Positions 9,771-19,658 are shown, numbered from the stretch's first letter. The stretch: 50,000 nucleotides of DNA from Symbiodinium natans (GCA_905221605.1 CAJNDS010000004.1:75001-125000), one strand, 5' to 3'. Program-made: numbers and translations. Notes: generated by a model from the sequence alone, not told the origin.

Positions 9771-10009
9771 GAGAAAACCCTTCTTAGGGTAGTTACATGG
9801 TCCCTTTTTCTGGACCCTCAAAAGGGGACCCCGGATATAACCCGTATATACCCTATACAACTCAAGGGCCCATACATCAAAACTCGTTAAGGGAGGTGAG
9901 GGACCATATTAAGGGCCCATGAAACTACCAAACCCTTACTTTAAACCCGAAACCCTGAACCCTGAACCCTGAACCCTAAACCCTAAACCCTAAATAACCT
10001 GGAAGGATG

Positions 10010-10060
10010 GCGCGAGAACAGACGGGAGCTACGCTTCCGCCTCGATGTACCACTGGGTTC
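10010..10060 (+). CDS. Candidate exon next to M1
   Basis: Frame EGWRENRRELRFRLDVPLGS lies between a CCCTAAA tract and an M1 element. The GATG|TACC or CTG|TTGGG region could hold the donor. Confidence 0.4.
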
Positions 10061-10062
10061 TG

Positions 10063-10170
10063 TTGGGATGTTCCCCCTTGTACTAACAGCCCTTAATAAG
10101 GATTATAATCGGGTTTAGGGTTTGGGGTACTACAATCCCTATTAAGGACTGTTAATATGGGCGGAACATG
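10063..10170 (+). mobile_element. MITE M1
   Basis: TTGGGATGTTCCCCCTTGTA and TATGGGCGGAACATG are the inverted ends; TACTACAATCCCTATTAAGG matches the body of the copy at 16981. A short GGGTTTAGGGTTT insert is present near the centre. Confidence 0.75.
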
Positions 10171-10568
10171 TTAAGGGTTCTTAGCTAAGTGATTTTGTAT
10201 TGAGATATCATGAGAGGGTTGCAATGCAACGCGTTGACTTGTCTAGCAGACACTAAACATCATACTCATCATCAGACTAGCAGCAATACTTCTGATGATC
10301 TAATACCCTTAAGTACGGCAACTTTATCCCGAAACAGGGTTAGAAGCAAATGATGCCTTATCCTTCTTACGGGAACTGAATGTTCTTTTATTTGAGGCAC
10401 ATCAATACAACTGCTTGATCGTACTGATGACCGGTTACTCTCGCACCTTGTTTGTCAGAATTCCAACTCGTGTGGCCCGAGGGGAAGCAGTCAAAACCCT
10501 CCCGTTCGTAAGCGTATGAGGCAGGGTCCCTGTTGCCCTGTTGCTACGCCTGGGGGCGCCTTTCCGAA

Positions 10569-10640
10569 GAACCCTAAACCCTAAACCCTAAACCCTACAC
10601 CCTCAACCCTAAACCCTAAACCCTAAACCCTGAACCCTGA
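10569..10640 (-). repeat. Interstitial telomeric array
   Basis: Ten CCCTAAA-type units with CCCTCAA and CCCTGAA variants. Confidence 0.9.
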
Positions 10641-10662
10641 ACCCTTAAGAAGTCACCACACA

Positions 10663-10799
10663 TGACCTCCGAAGTTCTTGCTTGGCGTCGGCAAGTGCAC
10701 CGGGCCAACCCTAGCCTGCAAGAAGGCAAGCGGGTGCCGAAAGAGCGTTGCAAGAACATGCCAAATCCTCACTGCAGCTTAAGGCTTAGAGTTTAGCGT
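10663..10799 (+). CDS. Candidate exon or small open frame
   Basis: From ATG the frame reads MTSEVLAWRRQVHRANPSLQ then EGKRVPKERCKNMPNPHCS, ending at TAG inside a degenerate telomeric tract. It is basic; no family recognised. Confidence 0.4.
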
Positions 10800-11210
10800 T
10801 TATAGGGTTTAGGGTTAGGGTCCAATGGCACCCATGAGCAGATGTGAACAGCTTCGTAAAAACAAATCTTGCAGTGCAGCTGAAACAGAGCCAGGTCATG
10901 GCCCGAACAGCCTGCCGACACTGTTTCCAAGGCAGACTTGAAGTCCGTAGAGCCTCCTCGTTCAAGACCGGTCACGCTTACAGGCCGCAAAAGCCCCAGA
11001 AGCCCCTAGTTAAGTCCTAAAGCCCTGGACGCCCTAAACCCGGAAAAAACTTCACCCCCAAGGCCCCTGCAAAGATCCCTTCGAACCCTTCCGAGTTTAG
11101 GGGTTAGAGGTCAGAGTCAAGCTGCTTATGTCGCGTGGCACCAACCCCAGGCGCAGTGGCAAGCCTGTTGCAAAAGGGCTTAGAGTTTAGGGTGTAAGGT
11201 TTAGGGTTTA

Positions 11211-11268
11211 GAACCCTAAACCCTAAACCCTAAACCCTAAACCCTAAACCCTAAACCCTAAACCCTGC
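11211..11268 (-). repeat. Interstitial telomeric array
   Basis: Eight CCCTAAA units, preceded by TTTAGGG-type units in opposite orientation at about 11183-11210, so the two strands meet head to head. Confidence 0.9.
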
Positions 11269-11393
11269 TAAGCGAAAAAACGCCCCCGCGACGGCACCAA
11301 GGCCGCTGCCCGCGCCCTGCAGCGGAGCCAGCAGCACCCGAGGGGAGCGGAGGTTCGGGCTCGGCTGCATGCGAACTTTCAAAAACAAACGGA

Positions 11394-11745
11394 ATAGTAA
11401 GAGTGAGAGTAATAGTGATAGTGATAGTAAGAGTAAGAGTAATAGTGATAGTGATAGTAAGAGTAATAGTGATAGTGATAGTAAGAGTGAGAGTAATAGT
11501 GATAGTGATAGTAAGAGTAATAGTAAGAGTAATCGTAAGAGTGAGAGTAATAGTGATAGTGATAGCAAGAGTAAAATTAATAGTAAGAGCAAGAGTAATC
11601 GTAATAGTGATAGGAATGGTAATAGTAATAGTAAGAGTAAGAGTGAGAGTAATAGTGATAGTGATAGTAAGAGTAATAGTAAGAGTAAGAGTAATCGTAA
11701 TAGTGATGGTAATGGTAATTGTAGTAGTAATAGTAAAGAATAAAT
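11394..11745. repeat. Hexameric/triplet satellite (AGTAAG/AGTAAT/AGTGAT)
   Basis: About 350 bases of AGTNAN triplets arranged in hexamers with sporadic CGT and GGT variants. Three frames stay open as Ser-Asn-Asp-Lys, Val-Ile or Leu-Ser runs; I read this as satellite DNA, not a protein gene. Confidence 0.75.
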
Positions 11746-11888
11746 AACTGATATGATTACGAAGTTAAGAAAACGCACACATACATAATACACACACACA
11801 CATATATGGATATATCTATATATGGGTTCGAAGCGTATTGCTGTGTAAACTTCTTTACATCTGTTGATGTTTATACATATATAGAGAG

Positions 11889-11994
11889 AGATATGCTGCA
11901 TTTTGTTTTGAGACAGAGAGACAGAGACAGAAAGACAGAGAGTAAGCCAGAGAGAGGGAGAGAAAGGGAGAGACAGTAAGACACTGAGAGAGTA

Positions 11995-12037
<43 letters not shown>

Positions 12038-12050
12038 GGCGCGATAGAGT
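11889..12050. repeat. GA-rich microsatellite
   Basis: Degenerate AGAGAC/GAGAGA repeats ending in about fifteen perfect GA units near 12001-12030. Confidence 0.85.
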
Positions 12051-12258
12051 TGGTTGCACAAGCTTTGCTGCTTTGGGGTTTGTTGAAGACTTCTGCTTTT
12101 CAGCAAGAAGTTTGCTTAAGGCGGGGGTTGAAGTGTCCCCCTAAACCCTAAAGCCTAAACCCTAAACCCTAAACCCCAAACCCTAAGGATAGGGGTTGCT
12201 TGGATTAGGGGCTTGGGCAGCCATAGCTTGGGGTCTTCTCCTTGGTCCTTAATCGGAT

Positions 12259-12316
12259 GCCCTATAGACATGAAAGTGTACACTTTTGGGGGGCTAATGA
12301 ACTCAGCAACTAAGTA
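12259..12316 (+). mobile_element. MITE M4, right half
   Basis: CCTATAGACATGAAAGTG through GAACTCAGCAACTAAG matches the right part of the copy at 219-318. Confidence 0.6.
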
Positions 12317-12467
12317 GTACAGGGGCCTAAATGCTGGGTTTTGGGGGTTCTTATCGTAGAATTATATAGCGACCATAAGGGAATACTGTAAGTAACTATT
12401 CCGACCCCTACATGAGGTGTCTCTGGCTTTCAGTAGAACACCTGTGCTAGCGCCGCACGTGCCGCAG

Positions 12468-12516
12468 GCCAGAGTACATGGGCACCGCCATCGCAGGCCG
12501 GACGCGCAACCTGCAA
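12468..12516 (+). CDS. Candidate exon
   Basis: Acceptor GCCGCAG|G, frame PEYMGTAIAGRTRNLQ; a CCCTAAA-type tract follows within ten bases. Confidence 0.4.
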
Positions 12517-12878
12517 TTAAGCCCTAAACCCCGAAACCCTTAAACCCTATAAACCCTAACCGGCATAGGATTCAAGGGCCTCCATCAGCCCAGGGCCATG
12601 GTAAAGGCAAACTGGAGCCACAGAACGGGATCCAGGTCTTCACCAAAACTAGCCTACCCCTCCCCCCCACCCGCTCCTGCCCGCCAACCCCCTCCCCCTA
12701 ACCCTACACCCTAAACCCTAAATCCTAAACCCTAAACCTAAACCCTAAACCCCCCCCCCCCCCAAACCCGAAGAAAGGGCCCGATCAAGGGCACCTGGGC
12801 CGTGATGTTACTTGGGTACTACAGGGGGGTGCTACAGGATTGCACAGGATCCCCTGCTCCCTCAACCCACCCCGCAAC

Positions 12879-12950
12879 ATGGGTTTAGGGTTTAGGGTTT
12901 AGGGTTTAGGGCTCAGGGTTCAGGGTTTAGGGTTTAGGGTTGAGGGTTCA
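12879..12950 (+). repeat. Interstitial telomeric array
   Basis: TTTAGGG units with TCAGGG and TGAGGG variants. Confidence 0.85.
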
Positions 12951-13059
12951 AACGATTGTGTTCCTCAGTCCTGGCAGGAGACAGTTTCCAGGTTCAAACG
13001 CTCCCCAAAACGTGCTTAGGGTTCAACAAGATCCAGAAACCCTGCACCCTAAACCCGAA

Positions 13060-13190
13060 ACCCCAAACCCTAAACCCTAAACCCTAAACCCTAAACCCTA
13101 AACCCTAAACCCTAAACCCTAAACCCTAAACCCTAAACCCTAAACCCTAAACCCTAAACCCTAAACCCTAAACCCTAAACCCTAAACCAG
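13060..13190 (-). repeat. Interstitial telomeric array
   Basis: About eighteen nearly perfect CCCTAAA units, 160 bases before the LTR element. Confidence 0.95.
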
Positions 13191-13355
13191 AACCGCGGCG
13201 CCACCAGGTGTGCTTGGCATGCCGGTAGATACTGGCCGGCGGCATACTATGGCCCGCTCCGCTAGTCCACAGTGGCTGCCCTCAGAGTGACATGGGGTTT
13301 AGGGTTTCGGGTTTTGGGTTTAGGGTCCTTCTGGGAAATTATTTCGGGTTCCTTT

Positions 13356-13507
13356 TGTTGATCATGTCCTTTTGATCATGGCCTGCGGCCCTTAGGGCAG
13401 GCGCGTTCCCTGCTTTGGGGCTGGTGTTTCCTGCCAGTCCCGGGCGGTGGAGGTGGGCACACGGTGCTTTTCTTTGGTTCTTTTCCATTTGGCGGGCACT
13501 TCACACA
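13356..13507 (+). repeat. Left LTR of the TRIM-like element
   Basis: Starts TGTTGATCATG, ends CTTCACACA. TGATCA occurs twice near the start. Differs from the right LTR by CCCTGC/CCCCGC and GTGCTT/GTGTTT. Confidence 0.85.
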
Positions 13508-13942
13508 GGTTAAGAGCCTTGTTGTCTTCCGGCGATGCTGGCCTCCGTGCATTCGTAGAGCGTCTCATGCGCTCATGGGGTGGTGGGGGGCAGGGGGGGT
13601 TGCTTTTTGGTCCCTGCGTGGAGCGCCTGCGCACGCTCATGGTAGGGGGGGATGTTTGTCTTCTGTGCACTCTGTCCACCGGTCATCTTACTCACTTCTG
13701 CAGCTGTGCTCCACCGCGGTGGGTGCAGCGCCTGCTCTGCCGTGGGTGCAGGTGGGCTGGCCGGCGCCTGCTCCGAATCACGAAAGTGGTTCGGGTGGGT
13801 GCCTACCTTTGTGCTCCCCATCCTGGTCCAGTTGCCTAAAGTGGTTTGGGCGCCTGTGCCAGGCTCTGGGGGTGTGAGGGCACAGTGGCCTCGCAGAGGT
13901 GAGGGGGGACATGAACGGTAGGCTTTTCCGCGCTTCGCGCTC

Positions 13943-13954
13943 AAAGCAGGGGGG
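13943..13954 (+). promoter_or_regulatory. Polypurine tract of the TRIM-like element
   Basis: AAAGCAGGGGGG abuts the right LTR; it has one pyrimidine. Its expected role is priming of plus-strand DNA synthesis. Confidence 0.7.
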
Positions 13955-14106
13955 TGTTGATCATGTCCTTTTGATCATGGCCTGCGGCCCTTAGGGCAGG
14001 CGCGTTCCCCGCTTTGGGGCTGGTGTTTCCTGCCAGTCCCGGGCGGTGGAGGTGGGCACACGGTGTTTTTCTTTGGTTCTTTTCCATTTGGCGGGCACTT
14101 CACACA
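13955..14106 (+). repeat. Right LTR of the TRIM-like element
   Basis: 150 of 152 bases identical to the left LTR with no indel, implying recent insertion. Confidence 0.85.
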
Positions 14107-14384
14107 CCTTTTGGTTTATAAGGGGAATGTAGGGTAATTTTGGGAACAGGCATTTTGATCAACTCCCACATACACCTTTGGTGAGGTTTCCCCTCAATAT
14201 AGGGTTGGGGTTCCTAAGGTCTACAGTAGTCTCCTGTTTTTTTTTTGGGGTGGGGGGCGGGGGTATATCAAGGAGAACCCCCACCCCCCTGTGTGGGGAG
14301 ATGCCCGACTTGCTATGGTTCGGTCTCAAAATTTTAGGCAATTCCGGAGGTTGGGGTCAGTGCTGAAAGTGTAGGGTTGAAAGC

Positions 14385-14592
14385 AGGCTTCACCGGGAAG
14401 CCATCAGAGCAAGAGCTGCAGCAACTTTCACACAACCATGCCGGACTTAAGTGGGCGTTTGCCAAGGCAGCTCCCATGCCACAGCATACAGTGCCAGGTT
14501 GTCCCAGGCAGGTTGCAGGGCTTGGCAAGGAAGAGGTTTCCTGGAGCTTGATTTCTCAACTCTGGGCTGTCAAGCCGGCCATGAGCGAATAG
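14385..14592 (+). CDS. Candidate terminal exon, unidentified protein
   Basis: After an acceptor AAAGCAG the frame reads FTGKPSEQELQQLSHNHAGL then KWAFAKAAPMPQHTVPGCPR and continues to SQLWAVKPAMSE, stopping at TAG 14590-14592. About 69 residues, the longest open exon in this part. There is no ATG at the start, so it is the 3' end of a gene. An M6 repeat follows the stop within 15 bases. Family not recognised. Confidence 0.55.
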
Positions 14593-14602
14593 GAAGTCCA
14601 CA

Positions 14603-14715
14603 TTACATAACCTTCCTTCGCCTTTAGTTGAACTTTGAGCTTTTTGGTTGTGTAGTAGGAATATGAAAGTTTAACCTTTCTTCCCCTTTGGTGAGTGGAG
14701 AAGAAAAGTAGCCAA
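14603..14715 (+). mobile_element. Repeat family M6
   Basis: GAAAGTTTAACCTTTCTTCC and GTGAGTGGAGAAG match, in order, blocks found in the second intron of the Mei2-like gene. Confidence 0.55.
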
Positions 14716-14819
14716 AGCCAGTCAAAAACCATCTCAGGGCTCACGCTCCTCTGGCCGCGGAGCAGTGCCAACCGTACTACGTCCGAAGCAGGCGGGCAGT
14801 CAGGATATACAACCCCTAT

Positions 14820-14842
14820 ATATATATATATATATATATATT
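14820..14842. repeat. TA microsatellite
   Basis: About eleven TA units. Confidence 0.9.
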
Positions 14843-15131
14843 ATGATTTGTCCCTATATACCTAGGTAGCTCCCAAATAAACCCTAACTAACCCCTTAGG
14901 TCCCTTTTAAGGTTCCCTCCTTGAGTCCCTAAACCCTAACCCCTAAACCCTAAACCCTAAACCCCTAAACCCCTAAACCCTAAACACAAAACCCCAAACC
15001 CCTAAACCCTAGACCTTAAACCCCTAAACCGGTTGCCTTCTTGCTTGGTGCACTTGCATGTTCAGGGGCCCCCCCCGAAGCTCCAAACCCTCAACCCAAA
15101 CTTGGTGCCCTCTTACCCTTTTTGTTGTTCT

Positions 15132-15200
15132 AAACCCTAAACCCTAAACCCTAAACCCTAAACCCTAAACCCTAAACCCTAAACCCTAAACCCTAAACCC
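15132..15200 (-). repeat. Interstitial telomeric array
   Basis: Ten CCCTAAA units. Confidence 0.95.
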
Positions 15201-15231
15201 GACCTTAAACCCTAAACCCCTTATTAAAAAG

Positions 15232-15312
15232 ATGGTCGCTGGGCTAGCAAGCCAAAGGCTTTCCAGAGTACTGTCAGCTAAAGGCGGGTGGCCAAATACA
15301 GGGGCTCTCCAG
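15232..15312 (+). CDS. Candidate exon, possible first coding exon
   Basis: Frame MVAGLASQRLSRVLSAKGGW then PNTGALQ, with AAAAAG before the ATG and a CAG|GTGTAG donor after. A second open frame (GFPEYCQLKAGGQIQGLS) overlaps. The 15.4-18 kb region otherwise holds ITRs and short exons. Confidence 0.45.
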
Positions 15313-15324
15313 GTGTAGGGCTAG

Positions 15325-15395
15325 GGTTTAGGGTTTATAGGGTGTATAGGGTGTATAGGGTGTATAGGGTGTATAGGGTGTATAGGGTTTAGGGC
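15325..15395 (+). repeat. Variant array GTGTATAGG
   Basis: Five consecutive nine-base GGGTGTATA units embedded in TTTAGGG-type sequence, a locally homogenised derivative. Confidence 0.85.
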
Positions 15396-15655
15396 GGGAG
15401 CAGGGGCTGCTGATGCGGTTAGGGCGTCCCTGATTTTCGTAAACCCCAAATCCTTTTTTCAACAAATGTTAAGATCCTCAAGGGTTTAGGGTTTACGGTT
15501 TAGGGTCCACTATTTCAGAACAAGCCCCCGCATTAGTGATATGAAGATACGCATTGCGGGCTGTCCTTTGTTCGTGAGCCCTAAACCCTAAACCCTAAAC
15601 GCTAAGCCCTAAACCCTAAACTTCAGAAGCCCGAGATCCCCAACCCTCAAACAAG

Positions 15656-15734
15656 AGTCCCTGCTGAGTGGTTCGTCCAGCTGTGCGGTTGGCAAAAGGA
15701 CATACCTAAAATCAACTCTCTCTCCCCATCCAGG
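15656..15734 (+). CDS. Candidate exon
   Basis: Frame VPAEWFVQLCGWQKDIPKIN then SLSPS, left edge AACAAG, right edge CCAGG|GTTTAGGG. Splicing would use the first GT of a TTTAGGG array. Confidence 0.5.
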
Positions 15735-15970
15735 GTTTAGGGTTTAGGGTTTTTGGGGTTTAGGGCTTAGGGTTTAGGGTTACCCGAAACCCTAAACCCA
15801 ACCGTTTGCAAAGGGAGCACTAGGAGATGTGGGGGTTTATAGGGTTCAGGGTTGATGGCGCCACCACAGCCCTATGTCCCAATTTCCATGGTCCACCGTC
15901 GCTTCATGCACTGCCCCACCACCTGAATCCTGGCCCAACATGTTTGTTTGTGAGTTTAGGGTGACGCCAG

Positions 15971-16033
15971 CTGATCCAGGCCTCATACGCCCTTCGGTCG
16001 GTCCATGGCGGGCTGGGCGCTTGGTATAGTTGA
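15971..16033 (+). CDS. Candidate terminal exon
   Basis: Acceptor ACGCCAG, then LIQASYALRSVHGGLGAWYS and TGA at 16031-16033. Confidence 0.45.
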   Translation: MIQASYALRSVHGGLGAWYS

Positions 16034-16980
16034 GGACTAGACCCGCCTTCTTGCCGATGCGTTTCCGGTGAAGGGTGCTTCGGGCTTCGGGACCCTAGAG
16101 AGTCCTTAAGCTATATCGAAACTCCGACCGAAACTGTAACTCCTAGAAGCTCTTTGCAACTTTACTTTAGATGGAGGCCTTGGGGGGATTGGGTTTCGGT
16201 TTAGTGTTTAGCGTTTAGGTTACGACGCTGGATACTGTAGGCATCTGGGTTGGGGGGAGGCGGGGGGGAGTCATGGAAGTGGATTTTGCTTTATCAGGAA
16301 TTAAGGGGGGTTGTGAATCCAGGCTTTACAGTTTGTTCACCGCGGGCTTTGGATGCTTGAGGGGGCTCGTGGTTGTTTCGGGGCTGAGCTTTCAATTATT
16401 TCTTGTCCCAAACATGCCCCAGCATCTTCATAGCAGGGCCCTTCGCATGTTACAAACATGGGTCAAAAACCCTGAACCCTAAACCCTGAATTTTAACATG
16501 GTTACCAGGCTACCAAGATACCCATAGCATCAGCCTGGCCCATTGGGGCCTCTGCTAGAGCATAAACCCTAAACCCTTAACCCTGGATGTTATTTCTTCG
16601 GATACCAACAAGCCAAGGGTCCAGATTCTCCAAATAGGCCGAAACCCTAAACCCTGAACCCTAAACCCTCCAAGCCAAAAACACCATGAGAAGGGGCCAC
16701 TCTTTGTAGGTCAGGGTTGTCCTGTGAGGCCAGTTTAGTCTTCGGGCTTTGCAGGGTTCAGGCTTGGGTGTGTGTCGCCTAAGCCCCAAGCGCCTCAAGG
16801 TTACCACTATGTGCTTAAGAACACCCTCTCCCCCCCCAAAAAAAAAAATAAATAAATAGATAAATATATATATATATATATACAAAAACTATTCTAAGGG
16901 CAATGCAGGGATTATTATGCTTTAGTTTTTGAGTGGTTCTTAATCAAATAAACTAGCGTAGGGTGTGAAAAAGAGAAGAG

Positions 16981-17132
16981 TTGAGATGTTCCCCCTTGTA
17001 CTAACAGTCCTTAATTCCTTAATCGGTATTATAGTAGGAGGTACTGCAATCCCTATTAACCCTGAACCCCAAACCCTAACCCCTAAACCCTAAACCCTAT
17101 TAACGACTGTTAGTACAACAGGGAAGATCCCG
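16981..17132 (+). mobile_element. MITE M1 split by a telomeric insertion
   Basis: Left arm GAGATGTTCCCCCTTGTACT; right arm GACTGTTAGTACAACAGGGA. Between the body and the right arm a 44-base CCCTGAAC/CCCTAAAC tract is inserted, with CCCTATTAA at both its edges (17051-17059 and 17095-17103). The uninterrupted copy at 10063 reads CCCTATTAAGGACTG once. Confidence 0.75.
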
Positions 17133-17221
17133 AGTTCTAGGAGTTCTAGGGCGAGGGCTAAGGGGCTACATGCGCCGCGGACGCCCCGCTTCTTGTTCCA
17201 AAGATCACTCCGTTTCGGGTT

Positions 17222-17340
17222 CAGGGTTTAGGGTTTTGGGTTCAGGGTGTAGGGTTGAGGGTGTAGGTTTAGGGTTTAGGGTTTAGGGTTTAGGGTTTAG
17301 GGTTTAGGGTTTAGGGTTCAGGGTTTAGGGTTTAGGGTTC
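17222..17340 (+). repeat. Interstitial telomeric array
   Basis: TTTAGGG units with TTCAGGG and TGTAGGG variants on the left. Confidence 0.9.
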
Positions 17341-17423
17341 CTTGAGCCCCCAACTCCCACTGTGCCGTTGTTCAATGGTCCCTAACACCAAAACCCTCAA
17401 CAGCCTCAACCCGAAGACCCCAG

Positions 17424-17575
17424 TGTTTAGGGTTTAGGGTTTAGGGTTTAGGTTTAGGGTTTAGGGTTTAGGGTTTAGGGTTTAGGGTTTAGGGTTTAGG
17501 GTTTAGGGTTTAGGGTTTAGGGTTTAGGGTTTAGGGTTTAGGGTTTAGGGTTTAGGGTTTAGGGTTTAAGGTTCC
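17424..17575 (+). repeat. Interstitial telomeric array
   Basis: About twenty-one TTTAGGG units with one short TTAGG slip. Confidence 0.95.
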
Positions 17576-17754
17576 CAAGACCCCGGAACCCACAAGCCTT
17601 AGAGCCATACACGCCCTAAGACACCAAACCCTAAATCCTGAACCCTTGCAGACAAGAGCCTTGCCCGCCGTTGAGGGTTTCGGGTTTAGGAGACCCTAAA
17701 CCCTAAGCCCTAAACCCCAAACCCCAAACCCGCGCATGCTCGTTTGCAACCCAG

Positions 17755-17787
17755 GACAGCTTTGCAAGCCTCCAGGACATCCTATGA
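17755..17787 (+). CDS. Candidate short terminal exon
   Basis: Acceptor CAACCCAG|G followed by DSFASLQDIL and TGA. Confidence 0.35.
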   Translation, partial: DSFASLQDIL

Positions 17788-17984
17788 GCCAATGAGCGCT
17801 AAAGCCCTACTTGTCCGAATGCCCCGATAGCCACGAAAAAACCCTCAGCCGCGAATCCCCAAACCCCTAAGCCTCGTACCTAAGCCCCCTAAACCCCTGA
17901 ATGCTAAGCCCTGAACCCTACAAACCCAGAACCCTTTAACCCTAAACCCTAAACCCTAAACCCTAAACCCTAACAAAGAAAGCC

Positions 17985-18032
17985 ATGGTGCGGGCCGCGG
18001 CGCTGGGACGCCGGGTCCTGCGGCGCCTCGAG
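17985..18032 (+). CDS. Candidate first coding exon
   Basis: AAGCCATGG start context, frame MVRAAALGRRVLRRLE, donor GAG|GTCTGT, then a TATG-type microsatellite. The basic, Arg/Ala-rich N-terminus could be a targeting sequence; this is inference. Confidence 0.45.
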
Positions 18033-18054
18033 GTCTGTTGGGGGTTTTAAGATG

Positions 18055-18165
18055 TGTGTATATATGTATATATGTATGTATATATATATGTATGTATATA
18101 TATATATATGTATATCTATATGTATATATATATGTATGTATATATATATATAGAGAGAGAGTATA
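18055..18165. repeat. TATG/TATA microsatellite
   Basis: Alternating TATATG and TATATA units over about 110 bases. Confidence 0.9.
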
Positions 18166-18441
18166 GAGGGTCTATATAGAGTGTATATAGGGTTTATAGG
18201 GTATAGGTTTATAGGGTTTAGGGTGTTTATTTAGGGCAGGGTCTGTAGCTCATGTAGGGTTTGTAGCGTTTAGGGTGTTTAGGGTATTCAGTATTCAGGC
18301 TGTAGAGTGTATAGGATTTATGGGGTGTTAGGTTGTGCAGGGTGTGGAACCCTAAACCCAGCTTTGCTGGGCTGGTAGTGCTCTCGGCGGGTTTGGGGTT
18401 GCGGGCTTCTGTGGTTCCGTCGTTCCTTCGGGGGTTTCGAG

Positions 18442-18506
18442 TCGGGATGTTCCCCCTCATACTAACAGTCCTTCTACTAAAGGTAGTATAAGGGGGAACA
18501 TCCCAA
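18442..18506 (+). mobile_element. Short MITE M1 with perfect 8-bp target duplication
   Basis: 65 bases; arms GGGATGTTCCCCCTCATACT and AGTATAAGGGGGAACATCCC. GTTTCGAG lies on both sides (18434-18441 and 18507-18514). Confidence 0.85.
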
Positions 18507-18935
18507 GTTTCGAGGCAAGAAAGCTTGAGGGGCTTCTGCGGCAGGCTCGGGATTGCCAAGGTGCTTTCCAGGGTTGAGGTTTAGGGTGAGGGGCTTTTAG
18601 CAAACCGCTGAACCTGAAAATGTGCATTTCTAAGTGAAGGGGTCGGGGCAGTGATTTTGTCAGGTTGATGCGTGCAGTGTGCCTTCTTGATTCAAGGTTT
18701 CCAGATTTAATCCATCCGGCTCAGGTCGGCGTGCTGGCGAGGGGAAGTGCGCGAAGGCACACTGTTCTGTAAGCCCCTTGCACGACAGAAATCTGACGCA
18801 CCTGGGCATGCATACCTACCTCGCGGGTTGAAGACATTCGGCGTGCACATCACGCAGCCACGTGTTTGCTTGTGTGTGTGTGTGTGTCGTACGGTATCTC
18901 CCAAGCCCAAAACCAGACAGACGTGACACCAGCAG

Positions 18936-19135
18936 GGCAGCAGGAACTGCGCTTTAGCTCCACCATCCTTGCAGACAGTCCAGTAGTCTGTCTTGTGCAA
19001 CGTGCGTCAAAGAAGATTAGTTCGGATCCCAACACCCAATCGGTTGCACAAATCCGTTTGGAGAGCAGCACAGGACAGCATGTAGGATGGCTTTCCTCGC
19101 ATGGTCTTACGTCACGGAGACCTTGCAACACCTAA
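18936..19135 (+). CDS. Candidate terminal exon, unidentified protein
   Basis: Acceptor CACCAGCAG|G; frame QQELRFSSTILADSPVVCLV then QRASKKISSDPNTQSVAQIR and on to SSHGLTSRRPCNT, stopping at TAA 19133-19135. About 66 residues with natural composition. Family not recognised. Confidence 0.55.
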
Positions 19136-19189
19136 GTCTTTCCAGCTGATCGGTCCACTGCAAAGATACCCGGAACCGGTTCAGGGTTT

Positions 19190-19292
19190 CTTGGTAGCTG
19201 AATGAGTACACTTTACACTTTTGGCGATACTGTAACCCCCTATAGAACTGAAAATCTACCCTTTTGGGGGGCTTGTGAACTCAGCAACTAAG
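19190..19292 (+). mobile_element. MITE M4, full copy
   Basis: TAGCTGAATGAGTACAC start, GTGAACTCAGCAACTAAG end; the body matches 219-318. Confidence 0.75.
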
Positions 19293-19577
19293 GTTTGCAA
19301 GCTAGACCCCAAAAGTCACGCAACAAAAGCCCGAAACCCTCCCTACGCCCATCCTGGAGCCTTCCCTCCCGCCCCCGTCTAGTCACAACAATATGGGCCT
19401 CCCACCCCCAGAAAAGAGGGTACAAGGAGGAGTTCTGGGTGCTTTGTGGGTCAAAGCGCGGAACAACCCTATAAAGCTCAACTCTATACTCCTGAGCAGG
19501 TGGCAAAGGGCCCTCCCCGTGCTTGCTGACGATACTATACACTTTAAGGGTTGAACCTACCCCCCACAGGTTTCCCA

Positions 19578-19645
19578 GCCCTAAACCCTAAACCCTAAAC
19601 CCTAAACCCTAAACCCTAAACCCTAAACCCTAAACCCTAAACCCC
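19578..19645 (-). repeat. Interstitial telomeric array
   Basis: Nine CCCTAAA units. Confidence 0.95.
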
Positions 19646-19658
19646 ACTCTACTCGCAG

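Larger units (their letters stand above)
13356..14106 (+). mobile_element. TRIM-like miniature LTR retrotransposon
   Basis: Two 152-base direct repeats (13356-13507 and 13955-14106) differ at only two positions and both begin TG and end CA. The whole element is flanked by CCTTT on both sides (13351-13355 and 14107-14111). AAAGCAGGGGGG lies directly before the right repeat, where a polypurine tract belongs. The 447-base interior shows no recognisable gag, protease or reverse transcriptase, so it would depend on enzymes supplied elsewhere. A convincing primer-binding site was not found: the left LTR is followed by GGTTAAGAGCC, and a TGG start is missing. Orientation is taken from the polypurine tract. 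A plain tandem duplication would not explain the TG/CA ends and the target duplication. Confidence 0.85.

Noticed and set aside
11251-11901. 216-codon minus-strand open frame, Leu/Ser-rich
   Set aside because: It is the complement of the AGTNAN satellite and GA-rich flanks; composition follows the repeat.
13447-13944. Coding capacity (gag-like) inside the TRIM-like element
   Set aside because: Overlapping GC-rich frames on both strands without zinc knuckle, protease or polymerase motifs.
13356-14106. Simple 599-base tandem duplication instead of LTRs
   Set aside because: Would not predict TG...CA ends, a polypurine tract and CCTTT on both outer sides.
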